A stretch of DNA of 64,000 nucleotides, from contig NZ_SOAG01000012.1 of assembly GCF_004364575.1 (NCBI RefSeq), forward strand, positions 23,360 through 87,359, given 5' to 3'. The DNA is from Myroides indicus. GTDB lineage: Bacteria; Bacteroidota; Bacteroidia; Flavobacteriales; Flavobacteriaceae. Under the pieces are notes generated by a model. That model saw nothing but the letters and a program-made list of their open reading frames with translations, did no database searches and was not told where the DNA came from. This document shows positions 55,672-64,000 of this stretch, in pieces (position 1 is the first letter of the stretch; each line of letters opens with the position of its first letter). Position numbers and translations under genes: made by a program.

Positions 55672-55689
55672 CATACGAGGTTATATTTG
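55658..55689 (+). promoter_or_regulatory. Promoter of the Crp/Fnr-family gene
   Basis: TTTG at 55658-55661, 20-bp spacer, TATATTTG at 55682-55689, 19 bp before the start codon. Confidence 0.75.
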
Positions 55690-55708
55690 TATAAAATACG
55701 GTACTTCA

Positions 55709-56302
55709 ATGATTAAGTTGGATTTGTTAATGCAAAGCGGAGCAGAAATAAGAGAGCTGCACAAAAATGAAATTGTTTTTAGTGTGGATCATTACCCTAC
55801 GCATTATTATCAGGTTTTGGAAGGAAAAATAAAGATGAATAATTACAATGAAGACGGTAAGGAGTTTATTCAGAATATTTTTACAGTGGGACAAAGTTTT
55901 GGTGAGCCACCTTTGTTTATTGACGAACCCTATCCCGCAAGTGCTGTTGCGGTTACAAATGCAACTGTTGTTCAGCTTAAAAAAAACAATTTTTATGAAA
56001 TGCTTAAAAAATATCCCGAAACTTCTTTGGCGGTAACACAAAGTTTAGCCCGGCGGTTGTATTATAAATCGGTAATGGCTCCTGAAATATCTTCTCAAGA
56101 TCCGGAAAAAAGGATTCTTACTTTAATTGACTATATGAAAGAACATCAGTCAATAGATTTAACTAAAGACTTTTTAGTGCCATTAACCCGTCAGCAATTG
56201 GCAGATTTGACAGGACTTCGGGTAGAAACAGTAATTCGTACTGTTAAGCAGTTAGAAAAAAGAGAGCAACTGAAAATAATTAGCGGAAAAGTATATCGTT
56301 AA
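55709..56302 (+). CDS. Crp/Fnr-family transcriptional regulator
   Basis: 197 residues: N-terminal cyclic-nucleotide-binding fold (about 10-110: HYYQVLEGKIKMNNYNEDGK, FGEPPLFIDEPYPASAVAV) and a C-terminal winged HTH (LTRQQLADLTGLRVETVIRT, then VKQLEKREQLKIISGKVYR). No iron-sulfur cysteines of Fnr and no clear cAMP-binding Arg-Thr/Ser set, so the ligand is unknown. The perfect palindrome over its own promoter suggests autoregulation. Terminator follows. Confidence 0.93.
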   Translation: MIKLDLLMQSGAEIRELHKNEIVFSVDHYPTHYYQVLEGKIKMNNYNEDGKEFIQNIFTVGQSFGEPPLFIDEPYPASAVAVTNATVVQLKKNNFYEMLKKYPETSLAVTQSLARRLYYKSVMAPEISSQDPEKRILTLIDYMKEHQSIDLTKDFLVPLTRQQLADLTGLRVETVIRTVKQLEKREQLKIISGKVYR

Positions 56303-56337
56303 AAAAAATCCTTGTTTGATAAAAGCAAGGATTTTTT
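56303..56337. terminator. Bidirectional terminator after the Crp/Fnr gene
   Basis: AAAAAATCCTTG (56303-56314) with CAAGGATTTTTT (56326-56337), 11-nt loop. Serves the convergent lipoprotein gene as well. Confidence 0.85.
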
Positions 56338-56347
56338 AGAAAATATT

Positions 56348-56818
56348 CTATAGCGGTTGTCCTACTGGAATATCACATCTGTGTCCGGGTTGTCCATGAG
56401 GAGGATTAACTTTTCCAGAAGCAGTTGTTCCTGCCGAACCTCCTGAATTTTGCAATTTACTCTTGGCCTGATCATTAACTAAAAACGGACTGCTGCCGTT
56501 AGAGCCAGAGGAAGGCTGAGAAGGAAGTTGTGATTGTGTATTATGATCATGCTCGTGAACAGGCGTGTCTAAAGGAGCACCTACTGGAATATCACATCTG
56601 TGACCTGGTTGTCCGTGAGCAGGATTTAAATTGTCAGGAGTCTGATTATTTGTTGTCGGAGCTTTTTCCTGTGCTTCATTTTGCGCAGGCGTTTCCTGAG
56701 CAGGTATTGTAGCTTGTAATTCAGTATCTTCAGTTGCTAGAGCTTCTTTTTGGGTGTCTTTACAAGAAAACAGTCCCAAAGTTAAAAATGCAGATAAAAT
56801 ATAAACTCGAATTTTCAT
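56348..56818 (-). CDS. Lipoprotein with two HGQPGHRCDIPVG repeats
   Basis: 156 residues with signal MKIRVYILSAFLTLGLFSC (Cys19), a Gln/Glu/Thr/Ala-rich linker and two copies of PAHGQPGHRCDIPVGAPL: about residues 67-85 and at the very C-terminus (PPHGQPGHRCDIPVGQPL). The segment between has HEHDHN and Ser/Gln-rich stretches. Each repeat has two His and one Cys, which could bind metal or heme, but this is conjecture. The family occurs in Flavobacteriia; function unknown. Confidence 0.75.
   Translation of the reverse strand: MKIRVYILSAFLTLGLFSCKDTQKEALATEDTELQATIPAQETPAQNEAQEKAPTTNNQTPDNLNPAHGQPGHRCDIPVGAPLDTPVHEHDHNTQSQLPSQPSSGSNGSSPFLVNDQAKSKLQNSGGSAGTTASGKVNPPHGQPGHRCDIPVGQPL
56351..56407 (-). 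repeat. HGQPGHRCDIPVG-coding repeat, copy 2 (C-terminal)
   Basis: Codes for the last copy of the motif. Highly similar to 56570-56626 at DNA level (shared CTACTGGAATATCACATCTG on plus). Confidence 0.75.
56570..56626 (-). repeat. HGQPGHRCDIPVG-coding repeat, copy 1 (internal)
   Basis: Codes for the internal copy of the motif, 162 bp from the C-terminal copy. Confidence 0.75.
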
Positions 56819-57041
56819 AAATCTAAAATGGTTTTAATTGGTAGAGTGTAAACTTACTTATTTTTAGGTGGAAAACAATGAAAAATTATTCTTTTTGTTT
56901 ACTGCTTTTGAAGTGTTTTTTTATTAGCTACTTAAAATGTTTGTAATATAAAGAATTCCCGAAGATTGCCTTGGAGCCAAAAGAAAAAATTTAAAAACGA
57001 CCAGTTTTTCAACACACTTTGAAAAAATGCAAACTAGCTAT

Positions 57042-57510
57042 ATGGATGATGGGCATATTTGTAGCAGTCACAATAAGACCTTAGTATTATATCTTAATAG
57101 TAATAGTACCATCTATGAAATATAGGTGTAAAATAATTACTGAATAGTCAGGAATTACTTTAGTTACAATCTGTAAAGAAATATCAGAAAGCTATGAGAA
57201 AGCTATGAGAAAGCTTTTTGGAAATAGGTATGAATCAGATCACGTACATTTTTGATACAAAATCTACCAAGTTTGTCTTTGAGTCAAATAATGGTACGTG
57301 CAGTAAAAATTATAACCGTTCGTGAAGTGTCTCGTTTTCATCCTGGATAAAGCAATTATTATAGGGAGGTAATCTATGGGCAAGTGGCTTTTACGCGAAT
57401 ACAGCAGGTTTCTATGGAAACAAAAGTAATACGGAAAGTATATAGAAAATGAAGGTAAGCCTGATGAGGATTATCACAAAGTATATTAAGGTGAGCTTAC
57501 TCTGTTATAA
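57042..57510 (+). pseudogene. Decayed IS200/IS605-type transposase TnpA
   Basis: Several frames must be joined, but the fragments in order fit a Y1 transposase: SSHNKTLVLY near 57060, IVIVPSMKYRCKIITE near 57100, ICKEISESYEKA near 57170, the HUH motif in SDHVHF at 57236-57253, FLIQNLPSLSLSQIMVRAVK and ITVREVSRF, GGNLWASGFYANTAGFYG near 57365, and YIENEGKPDEDYHKVY near 57440. In intact relatives the corresponding region reads like ...YHIV...KYR...DHVHFLIQ...GGxFWxxGYFxxTxG...YxxNQG. There are at least four frameshifts or stops. It sits in the 922-bp gap (56819-57740), otherwise empty, and no IS end structure was identified. Confidence 0.8.
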
Positions 57511-57683
57511 CAATACCTCGGGGCAAACCTACGTTGTGTTTTATTTATTAAACTTATCAGATGTAGATAAATATTATCCTTTTCTTTTAAATAAAGAATA
57601 GTGTCTAATATTGATACTTTTATTGCGTAAATTTTTTGTATATTATTTTATTTGTAATGCGTTATTTTTTTTAATGTTATTTT

Positions 57684-57715
57684 TTTGTTATAATAAGTTA
57701 AAAAATATATCTTTG
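57684..57715 (+). promoter_or_regulatory. Promoter of the giant surface protein
   Basis: TTTG at 57684-57687, 20-bp spacer, TATCTTTG at 57708-57715, 25 bp before the ATG. Confidence 0.7.
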
Positions 57716-57740
57716 GTTGTTTAACTAAAATTAGTTTAAG

Positions 57741-60700
57741 ATGAAAAAAATTACAAAAACTTTTGCAAGTGTTTTGCTTCTTATTTGTAGTGTTATAATG
57801 TATGCTATAAATATGGAGTATGATATAAGCGGAAGGATTTTAGGTTTAGACACTAAAATCAAAAGAACCTTTGTTGAGGAAACCTCTGAAAAGTTTAATG
57901 TCTCGACGCAATTGAGTGGCACTAGCAATTTTACAGCAAAAAGTGATGAAAGGAATTTTTCAGCTACTACTTGTACATCTTTTCCCGTTCCTTTTTGGGA
58001 AGGATTTAACACGGATTCACCATCTTTGGATTGTTGGACTATCATAGATAACAATAGTGATGGGACAACATATAGTAATACTTGGATGGCGTATACATAT
58101 GGTGCTTATGAGGGAGATCAGCAAATGTATTTTTCTGGTTATCAAAGTGATGCTTCCAAAATGCCGCACGATGACTACTTGATTTCCCCTGCATTAACTT
58201 TAGATGCTTCTAAATTATACAAACTCACGTACTTTTATAAAACAACTACAAGTTACAGCAATGATTTTGAGGTTTTGCTTTCCCAAAGCGGAACGGCTTT
58301 AAGTGGTTTTACAACTACGCTTTTGGCTAAAAAGGGACATAGCAGCAGTGCCTGGGAGGAAGAGATTTTATTTATAGGCGGAATCTCAGGAGACGTCAAT
58401 CTGGCGTGGCGGGTAACTTCCAAAGGTGCAGGAACCTATTTGTATTTGGACGCTGTTACTCTTGTTGAGGTAGATTGTGCCGATCCGGTAAACTTGGGCG
58501 TAAAAGATATCGAAACCAATACGGCAACTATTGTTTGGAGTGATGATTTTAATGCGAGCTGGGAGTATATTGTACAGGCAGAAGGAGATGGGTACCCAAG
58601 CGGAACTGGAACAGCCTTAAGTACAAAAGAAGCGACTGTAACCAAAGACCGTGGCGGAGCCAATTTAAAAGATAATACGGAGTATGAGTTTTATGTTCGT
58701 GCCAAGTGTTCGGATGGAAGCTTTGGTGATTGGTCGGGACCTTTCGTATTTAGAACTAGCTGTAAAGCCTTGAATTGGCCGTTTACAGAAAATTTTGAAA
58801 CTACTTCTCAAACTTTGGCTTGCTGGACTATTATTGACAGCAATAAAGACGGTTCACCTACTTCAAGCAATATGTGGCGTCTTTATAACAGTTCTTCTAA
58901 TGCTTATGAGGGCAGTTACAGTATGTATTTTAGCGGTTCTTCAGGGACTACACATGACGATTGGGTTATTTCTCCTGCAATAAACATGAGTAGCACAGAT
59001 ACTTACCAGTTGACTTATTACTATAAAACTTCTTCTTCCTATGACAATGAGTTTGAAGTAAAGTGGTCTAATAATGGAACAGATCCCAGCCAGTTTACAA
59101 CTGATGTTGTGCCTAAGAGTACTTATAAAAACGGTTCTTACGTTAAAAAGACAGCGTATATTACCGGAGCAAGCGGGGAGGTTCATATCGGCTGGCATGT
59201 GGTTTCAACCGGTACCACATATGTTTACCTGGATATGATTACCCTTGAGAAAGTGGACTGTATTGGACCGGAGGATGATATTACAATCAGTGATTTAGAA
59301 AAAGACAAAGCTAAATTTAACTGGACGGACACTACAAATTCACAGTGGGAAACCTATGTTCAGGCAGCCGGTGGTTCCAAGCCTACAGGCAGCGGTACCA
59401 TTACCAACAGCAAGCCTGTAACGGTAACGCGAACAAATGGTACGGGCAGTGCAAATTTACAGCCTAATACTGAATATGAATTTTGGGTTCGTTCTGTATG
59501 CGGACCGGGCAAAAACAGTGGTTGGATCGGACCATTTAAATTCAGAACACCATGTGATGTGCAGACACTGCCTTTCTGGGAAGGATTTAATACTACTTCT
59601 CCAACCTTGAGCTGCTGGTCTATTATCGATAACAATAATGATGGTACAACATACAATAATATGTGGATGACGTATACGTACGGAGCCTATGAGGGAGATC
59701 AACAAATGTCTTTTTCAGGCTCTCAATATGATGTGTCTAAAAGACCGCATGATGATTATTTGATTTCGCCGAGATTTAATCTCGATGCAACCAAAATTTA
59801 TAAGTTAAAATATCATTATAAGACAAATACTTATTACAAAAATGATTTTGAGGTGGCTCTTTCCACGACAGGAGTTAATCCTGCTGATTTTACTAAAGTT
59901 TTATTGACCAAAAAAGGCTATATGAATGACAAGTGGGAAGAAGAAAAAATTATTATTGGTGGAGTTGATGGCATTATCAATGTAGCTTGGCATGTCAACG
60001 CTAATGATGAAGGAAGTAATTTGTATGTAGATAATGTTTTCCTAGAAGAGGTAGCTTGTCCTGAACCGATGAATCTAGGCGTTAAAAATATCGACATAGA
60101 TAAGGCGACTATATTTTGGCAGGATGATTTTGGCAAAGATTGGGAATACGTAGTTCAGCGATCAGGGGGGAATGTTCCTTCGTCGGGCACAGGAACTAAA
60201 ACCAAGGAGATCGCGGTTACATCTGATAAAAACGGAGATGCATTGGAAGCCAATACGGAGTATGAATTTTACGTTCGTACCAGCTGTGGAAGTGGCAAAG
60301 AAGGAGAGTGGTCCGGACCGTATAAGTTTAGGACAGCTTGTTCTGTATTTACGACTCCTTTCTGGGAAGGATTTAACAGTAAATCAGAAGGTATTTATTG
60401 TTGGACAATCCTTGATATGAATGGCGATGGAACAAGCAGTTCCGGAATGTGGCGTCAATATAATTATAGCCAGTATGAAGGGTCGCATGCTATGTACTTC
60501 TATGTTTATGACTATATTAATACAGTTAGCACAGATGACTGGTTGATTTCTCCTGTTTTTAACTTTAATCCAGGTAAAATTTACCGCTTAAAGTATCATT
60601 ATAAAGCAAATTCATATAATGCCAGTAATAATTTTGAAGTTTTGGCGTCCAGTAGCGGAATTAAACCGACTGACTTTATAAAAGAAATAGTAAAGGATAA

Positions 60701-63700
60701 AGTTTACACAAATGACAATTATATAGAGGAAAAGGTGTTTATTGCCGGGTTAAGCGGAAGTGTTAATCTGGCCTGGCACGTAAAAGGCATGGGGTCCAAG
60801 ACTCTTTATATCGACAATGTGTTTGTGGAGGAGGTTACAGGGTGTCCGGAACCTTTAAATCTGGAGGTAAAAGACATCGATAAGAGAGAAGCTACTATTT
60901 TGTGGACTGATGATTTTGGAGCTTCTAAATGGGAATACACAGTTCAAAAAGCCGGAGAGGGGCTGCCGACAGGGTCAGGTACAGCTACTACTCAAAAAGA
61001 AAATGTGGTTACAGCAGATGCTTCGGGCACTTCATTGGAACCCAATACAGACTATGAATATTATGTGCGTACGGATTGCGGCAATGGAGAATACAGTATT
61101 TGGGCAGGACCTTTTGTATTTGTAACACTTTGCGATGTTTATACGGTACCATTTTGGGAAGGGTTTAATTCTGACTCCCAAACATCGAGATGCTGGGAGA
61201 TAATTGATGCTGATAATAATGGTGCGATGTGGGGTCAAAACAATTACAGTATGTATGAGGGAGATGGAGTAATGTCTTTCAACGGTTCAGGAAACCCAAG
61301 TGATGATTGGTTAATATCTCCGACAATTGTGTTAGACGGCGGCATGTACGTGTTAAAGTACCACCATCAGACCGCATCGTATTATGATAATAAGTTTGAG
61401 ATTTTGGCATCTGTGACCGGAACCGATACAGCAGATTTTACTACGGTTATAAAACCAAGTCAGACATATAAAAATGATAAATACACAGAGGATGTAGTCT
61501 TTTTTAACGGTATTATCGGGGATGCTAATATTGCATGGAGAGTAACTACTTCTGGATATTCAAGTGTTTATTTAGACAATGTTTTCTTGAAAAAAGTAGA
61601 AACCTGTCCGGAGCCTTATTACATAAAAGTAAGTAATCAAACTTCTACAACCATGGATGTGGAGTGGGAACAATACGGTGATTCTACAGAATGGGAGGTT
61701 ATTGTGGTCAATTACGGAGAAGACGCAACGGCTACACCGGTTCAGACGGTCACTGTAACAGGTACACCCAAAACAACGGTAACAGGACTTGGTTCAGGCA
61801 AGGCATATACTATTTACGTGAGAGCAAAATGTACAGATGGTAAATCTTACAGTGATTGGGGATCGCCAGTCATAGGAGGAACTAAAATCGGAGCTAATGA
61901 TGATTGCGTTGGAGCGATTAATATTCCTGTAAATAAAACGACAGCATGCGAAAAAACAGTAAGTGTGAGCACTAACGGAGCGACGATGTCTTCTATTGCT
62001 AATGTGTGTAACGCATGGGGTTTTCAGTTTGATATTTGGTTTGAGTTTACAGCTACCTCAACAGCGCATATGCTAAGAGCGTTGGATGTAAAAGATTTAC
62101 TCAATGCATGGAGTCCGAATATAGAGGTTGCTTTGTTTGACCAGGATTGCAGTACCATGGCGTCGCCTGCAGGAGCGTCTTTGGAATGTTTTTCTATGTC
62201 AGAGTGGAGAGGATATCAGGCTTTGCTAACCGGTTTGATACCTGGTCAGAAATACTATCTTCGCATAGGTGGGTCGAGTCCGACACAATTGTTATTTAAC
62301 TTGTGTTTAACTTCCTATGACGGAGGATATTTGGAAGTAAGCCCCAGCGGTGAAAAATACTCTGTTGAGGAGCTTATAAACGATGTATTGATCAATTCCA
62401 ATTGCGATTTGGTTTCCAATGTAAGATATCAGGCAGGAGACGGTACTAATGGCATGAATACACTGGCTTATTTTAACCGGGGAGATTCTGATTTTCCTTT
62501 CGAAGAGGGTATTGTTTTAGCCACACACGGTTCAGAGTATATTGCGGGACCTTACAGAGGGTTTGAAGCCTTTAAGCCGCGTATTCCATTTTGGACAGGT
62601 GACCCGGATTTAAATGAAGTGATTGATCAGGTTGGAGGAGCTGGTTTTGGCAGTCAGAAGGCAGTAGCTGTCTTGGAATTTGATTTTATTCCGGTAAAAG
62701 ATTCTATTAAGTTTGAATATTTGTTTGTATCGGATAGTTTTAATAGAGGATGTGCTGTGGTTTGCCAGCCGGGAGGAGCATTATTTGCAGCTTGGCTGAC
62801 TGAGATAGAAACAGGAGAAGGGCAGAATCTGGCATTAGTTCCGGGTACAACAGATCCTATAGCCATTTCTACGATTAGAGATAATCAAAAATCAGGTGCT
62901 AGTTGTGAGAGTACTAACCCGGAGTATTACTGGAGAAACTATGATAACAATCAAGATGATCCTTTGTCAGCTCCTGTTAATTATACAGGGATGACTGTTC
63001 CGATGAGTTCGGAGACCGTTGCGGTTAAACCAGGTAAAAAATACCATATCAAATTAGCCATAGCAGATTTTTGCGGTTTCTTGGCAGATGCTTCAGCAGT
63101 GTTTTTTAATGCGGGTAGTTTTGATTTGGGGAATTTGGATTTGGGTGCTGATTTATTAGTAGAGACAGACAATGCACTATGTGGAGGAGAATGTGTTACA
63201 TTGAAATCCGGTTTAACTTCTGAGGATGTGGAGATCCAATGGTATAAAGATGATGTAGCTATAGCGGGAGCCACTCAACCAAATTATGAAGCTTGTGAAT
63301 TTGGAACCTATAAAGTTGTTGGAAGGTATCCGGATATAAACTGTGAAGTTATAGGATCTGTTAAAGTAGAGATTTATCCTGCTATTTCTAAAGTGGTTTA
63401 CAAGCCGGCAGAACTTGAAGTTTGCAGATATTCACTCAAAGAAAGAACAGTGGATTTATCAGGTGTAGAAGCAGAAATGTTTGCAGAGGTTAAACGAGAA
63501 GATTATACTACAGCTTATTATTTGACACAAGAAGAAGCTGCACAGGGAAGTGGAAATGTTATTGAAAATACATCAGCTTATGTTGTAGAAGGAGAGGAAG
63601 ATTCAAATGTTTACATCCGTATAGAAGATACTCGTACGGGCTGCTACGAAGTATTTATTTTGCGTATTAAGGTAGAACAAGGAGCTGTTCCTTCTAAACC

Positions 63701-64000
63701 TGAAAACGTTGCAGTATGCGCAGAATATGTATTCCCACAAGTCAACGGCGATCAGTATTATTATACCGAACCGGGTGGTCAGGGCAAAGAATACCAGGTT
63801 GGAGATGTTTTGGCCGAACCGGGTGAACACGTGATATATTTGTTGCAATTAAACAGTGATGAGGGATGTTATGAAGAAACAGCTTATAAAGTAAACATTA
63901 CAGCCCCTGTAGTGGCAGATATATTTGAAAATGCAACACCAAGTTGTGAATTGTATCAACTGAAACCACTTTCAGAACATAATAAATATTTTGAAGAACC
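57741..64000 (+). CDS. Giant modular T9SS-type surface protein, 5' part
   Basis: Open frame of 2,086 codons from ATG 57741 to the window end with no stop; 3' end unseen. Signal MKKITKTFASVLLLICSVIM, then five units of about 263 residues, each a choice-of-anchor-J (MAM-like) domain (PFWEGFN ... CWTIID ... DDYLISP ... YKLTYFYKTT) plus a fibronectin III domain (VNLGVKDIETNTATIVW ... EYEFYVRAKCSDGS). After these come a PPC-like region (61900-62330: NDDCVGAINI, DIWFEFTAT), a choice-of-anchor-L domain (62340-63130: LEVSPSGEKYSVEELI; LEFDFIPVKDSIKFEYLF), an Ig-like domain (QWYKDDVAIAGATQPNYEAC) and the start of more beta repeats. Expected to be a T9SS cargo, with its sorting domain beyond the edge. 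The window's PorZ is part of that route. Confidence 0.9.
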   Translation, partial: MKKITKTFASVLLLICSVIMYAINMEYDISGRILGLDTKIKRTFVEETSEKFNVSTQLSGTSNFTAKSDERNFSATTCTSFPVPFWEGFNTDSPSLDCWTIIDNNSDGTTYSNTWMAYTYGAYEGDQQMYFSGYQSDASKMPHDDYLISPALTLDASKLYKLTYFYKTTTSYSNDFEVLLSQSGTALSGFTTTLLAKKGHSSSAWEEEILFIGGISGDVNLAWRVTSKGAGTYLYLDAVTLVEVDCADPVNLGVKDIETNTATIVWSDDFNASWEYIVQAEGDGYPSGTGTALSTKEATVTKDRGGANLKDNTEYEFYVRAKCSDGSFGDWSGPFVFRTSCKALNWPFTENFETTSQTLACWTIIDSNKDGSPTSSNMWRLYNSSSNAYEGSYSMYFSGSSGTTHDDWVISPAINMSSTDTYQLTYYYKTSSSYDNEFEVKWSNNGTDPSQFTTDVVPKSTYKNGSYVKKTAYITGASGEVHIGWHVVSTGTTYVYLDMITLEKVDCIGPEDDITISDLEKDKAKFNWTDTTNSQWETYVQAAGGSKPTGSGTITNSKPVTVTRTNGTGSANLQPNTEYEFWVRSVCGPGKNSGWIGPFKFRTPCDVQTLPFWEGFNTTSPTLSCWSIIDNNNDGTTYNNMWMTYTYGAYEGDQQMSFSGSQYDVSKRPHDDYLISPRFNLDATKIYKLKYHYKTNTYYKNDFEVALSTTGVNPADFTKVLLTKKGYMNDKWEEEKIIIGGVDGIINVAWHVNANDEGSNLYVDNVFLEEVACPEPMNLGVKNIDIDKATIFWQDDFGKDWEYVVQRSGGNVPSSGTGTKTKEIAVTSDKNGDALEANTEYEFYVRTSCGSGKEGEWSGPYKFRTACSVFTTPFWEGFNSKSEGIYCWTILDMNGDGTSSSGMWRQYNYSQYEGSHAMYFYVYDYINTVSTDDWLISPVFNFNPGKIYRLKYHYKANSYNASNNFEVLASSSGIKPTDFIKEIVKDKVYTNDNYIEEKVFIAGLSGSVNLAWHVKGMGSKTLYIDNVFVEEVTGCPEPLNLEVKDIDKREATILWTDDFGASKWEYTVQKAGEGLPTGSGTATTQKENVVTADASGTSLEPNTDYEYYVRTDCGNGEYSIWAGPFVFVTLCDVYTVPFWEGFNSDSQTSRCWEIIDADNNGAMWGQNNYSMYEGDGVMSFNGSGNPSDDWLISPTIVLDGGMYVLKYHHQTASYYDNKFEILASVTGTDTADFTTVIKPSQTYKNDKYTEDVVFFNGIIGDANIAWRVTTSGYSSVYLDNVFLKKVETCPEPYYIKVSNQTSTTMDVEWEQYGDSTEWEVIVVNYGEDATATPVQTVTVTGTPKTTVTGLGSGKAYTIYVRAKCTDGKSYSDWGSPVIGGTKIGANDDCVGAINIPVNKTTACEKTVSVSTNGATMSSIANVCNAWGFQFDIWFEFTATSTAHMLRALDVKDLLNAWSPNIEVALFDQDCSTMASPAGASLECFSMSEWRGYQALLTGLIPGQKYYLRIGGSSPTQLLFNLCLTSYDGGYLEVSPSGEKYSVEELINDVLINSNCDLVSNVRYQAGDGTNGMNTLAYFNRGDSDFPFEEGIVLATHGSEYIAGPYRGFEAFKPRIPFWTGDPDLNEVIDQVGGAGFGSQKAVAVLEFDFIPVKDSIKFEYLFVSDSFNRGCAVVCQPGGALFAAWLTEIETGEGQNLALVPGTTDPIAISTIRDNQKSGASCESTNPEYYWRNYDNNQDDPLSAPVNYTGMTVPMSSETVAVKPGKKYHIKLAIADFCGFLADASAVFFNAGSFDLGNLDLGADLLVETDNALCGGECVTLKSGLTSEDVEIQWYKDDVAIAGATQPNYEACEFGTYKVVGRYPDINCEVIGSVKVEIYPAISKVVYKPAELEVCRYSLKERTVDLSGVEAEMFAEVKREDYTTAYYLTQEEAAQGSGNVIENTSAYVVEGEEDSNVYIRIEDTRTGCYEVFILRIKVEQGAVPSKPENVAVCAEYVFPQVNGDQYYYTEPGGQGKEYQVGDVLAEPGEHVIYLLQLNSDEGCYEETAYKVNITAPVVADIFENATPSCELYQLKPLSEHNKYFEE
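57972..58760 (+). repeat. Surface-protein unit 1
   Basis: Choice-of-anchor-J plus fibronectin III unit; counted from the first conserved Cys before the PFWEGFN motif to the same Cys of unit 2 (789 bp). Confidence 0.8.
58761..59552 (+). repeat. Surface-protein unit 2
   Basis: 792 bp; the most diverged, starting CKALNWPFTENFETT. Confidence 0.8.
59553..60338 (+). repeat. Surface-protein unit 3
   Basis: 786 bp; closest to unit 1 (both have GAYEGDQQM and HDDYLISP). Confidence 0.8.
60339..61130 (+). repeat. Surface-protein unit 4
   Basis: 792 bp; CSVFTTPFWEGFN start, TDDWLISPVF. Confidence 0.8.
61131..61890 (+). repeat. Surface-protein unit 5
   Basis: About 760 bp; CDVYTVPFWEGFN start, with a diverged fibronectin III part beginning CPEPYYIKVSNQT. 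Confidence 0.75.

Noticed and set aside
57731..63848. Many minus-strand frames across the giant surface gene
   Set aside because: They are antisense shadows of the repeats and show no family signature.
1..64000. tRNA, rRNA and CRISPR arrays
   Set aside because: No intergenic stretch has a cloverleaf with a T-loop motif, rRNA conserved blocks, or regular short repeats with spacers.

Overview
The window is low-GC bacterial DNA from the phylum Bacteroidota, class Flavobacteriia. The pointers are the T9SS component PorZ, a DUF4270 lipoprotein, a truncated starch-synthase-like gene beside panC, signal peptides ending in A-Q, TonB-dependent receptors, and promoters with a TAnnTTTG -7 box and TTG/TTTG about 20 bp upstream. 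I cannot name the species. No rRNA, tRNA or CRISPR array was seen.

Layout. (1) 1-18852 is mostly core genome: glmS (partial), DUF4270 lipoprotein and a GlgA-like protein on the minus strand; panC, panD, a flippase-like membrane protein, radA, a DUF4139 protein and a DUF421 protein on plus; a polysaccharide flippase and a DUF3298-type lipoprotein on minus; then porZ, recO, ileS, a TraR/DksA-like gene and lspA. (2) 18853-24241 is an accessory block: a NarL-type two-component pair, a small lipoprotein, an OmpA-type lipoprotein and another lipoprotein. It is bounded on the right by a decayed copy of the last 25 codons of lspA (24242-24319), so the block probably arrived by insertion or duplication at the lspA 3' end. 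(3) 24419-34251 is a poorly understood accessory region: a membrane-anchored TPR/AraC-type regulator, a divergent lipoprotein with a paired operator array, then a run of small secreted or membrane proteins. Two of these share a near-identical signal-peptide cassette but have rearranged mature parts. A run of minute membrane proteins and a thioredoxin-like pair follow. This is the best candidate for an undescribed system.

(4) 34434-47962 returns to household genes: DoxX, 5-formyl-THF cyclo-ligase, an aspartoacylase-like protein, uvrC, a patatin/Omp85 protein, tyrosine catabolism (hmgA, hpd), DUF3108, tryptophan 2,3-dioxygenase, an M23 peptidase lipoprotein and pgi. (5) 48068-56818 holds a TonB-dependent receptor, an aldo/keto reductase, metG, a ClC channel, a Crp/Fnr regulator behind a perfect 20-bp palindrome, and a lipoprotein with duplicated His/Cys motifs. 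(6) 56819-64000 holds a decayed IS200/IS605 TnpA, followed by the first ~2,086 codons of a giant modular cell-surface protein with five tandem choice-of-anchor-J/fibronectin III units. It runs off the window.

Connections: PorZ (outer-membrane secretion) and the giant adhesin (likely T9SS cargo) belong to one export route. hmgA and hpd form a tyrosine-to-maleylacetoacetate segment, with tryptophan dioxygenase close by. lspA processes the many lipoproteins seen here.
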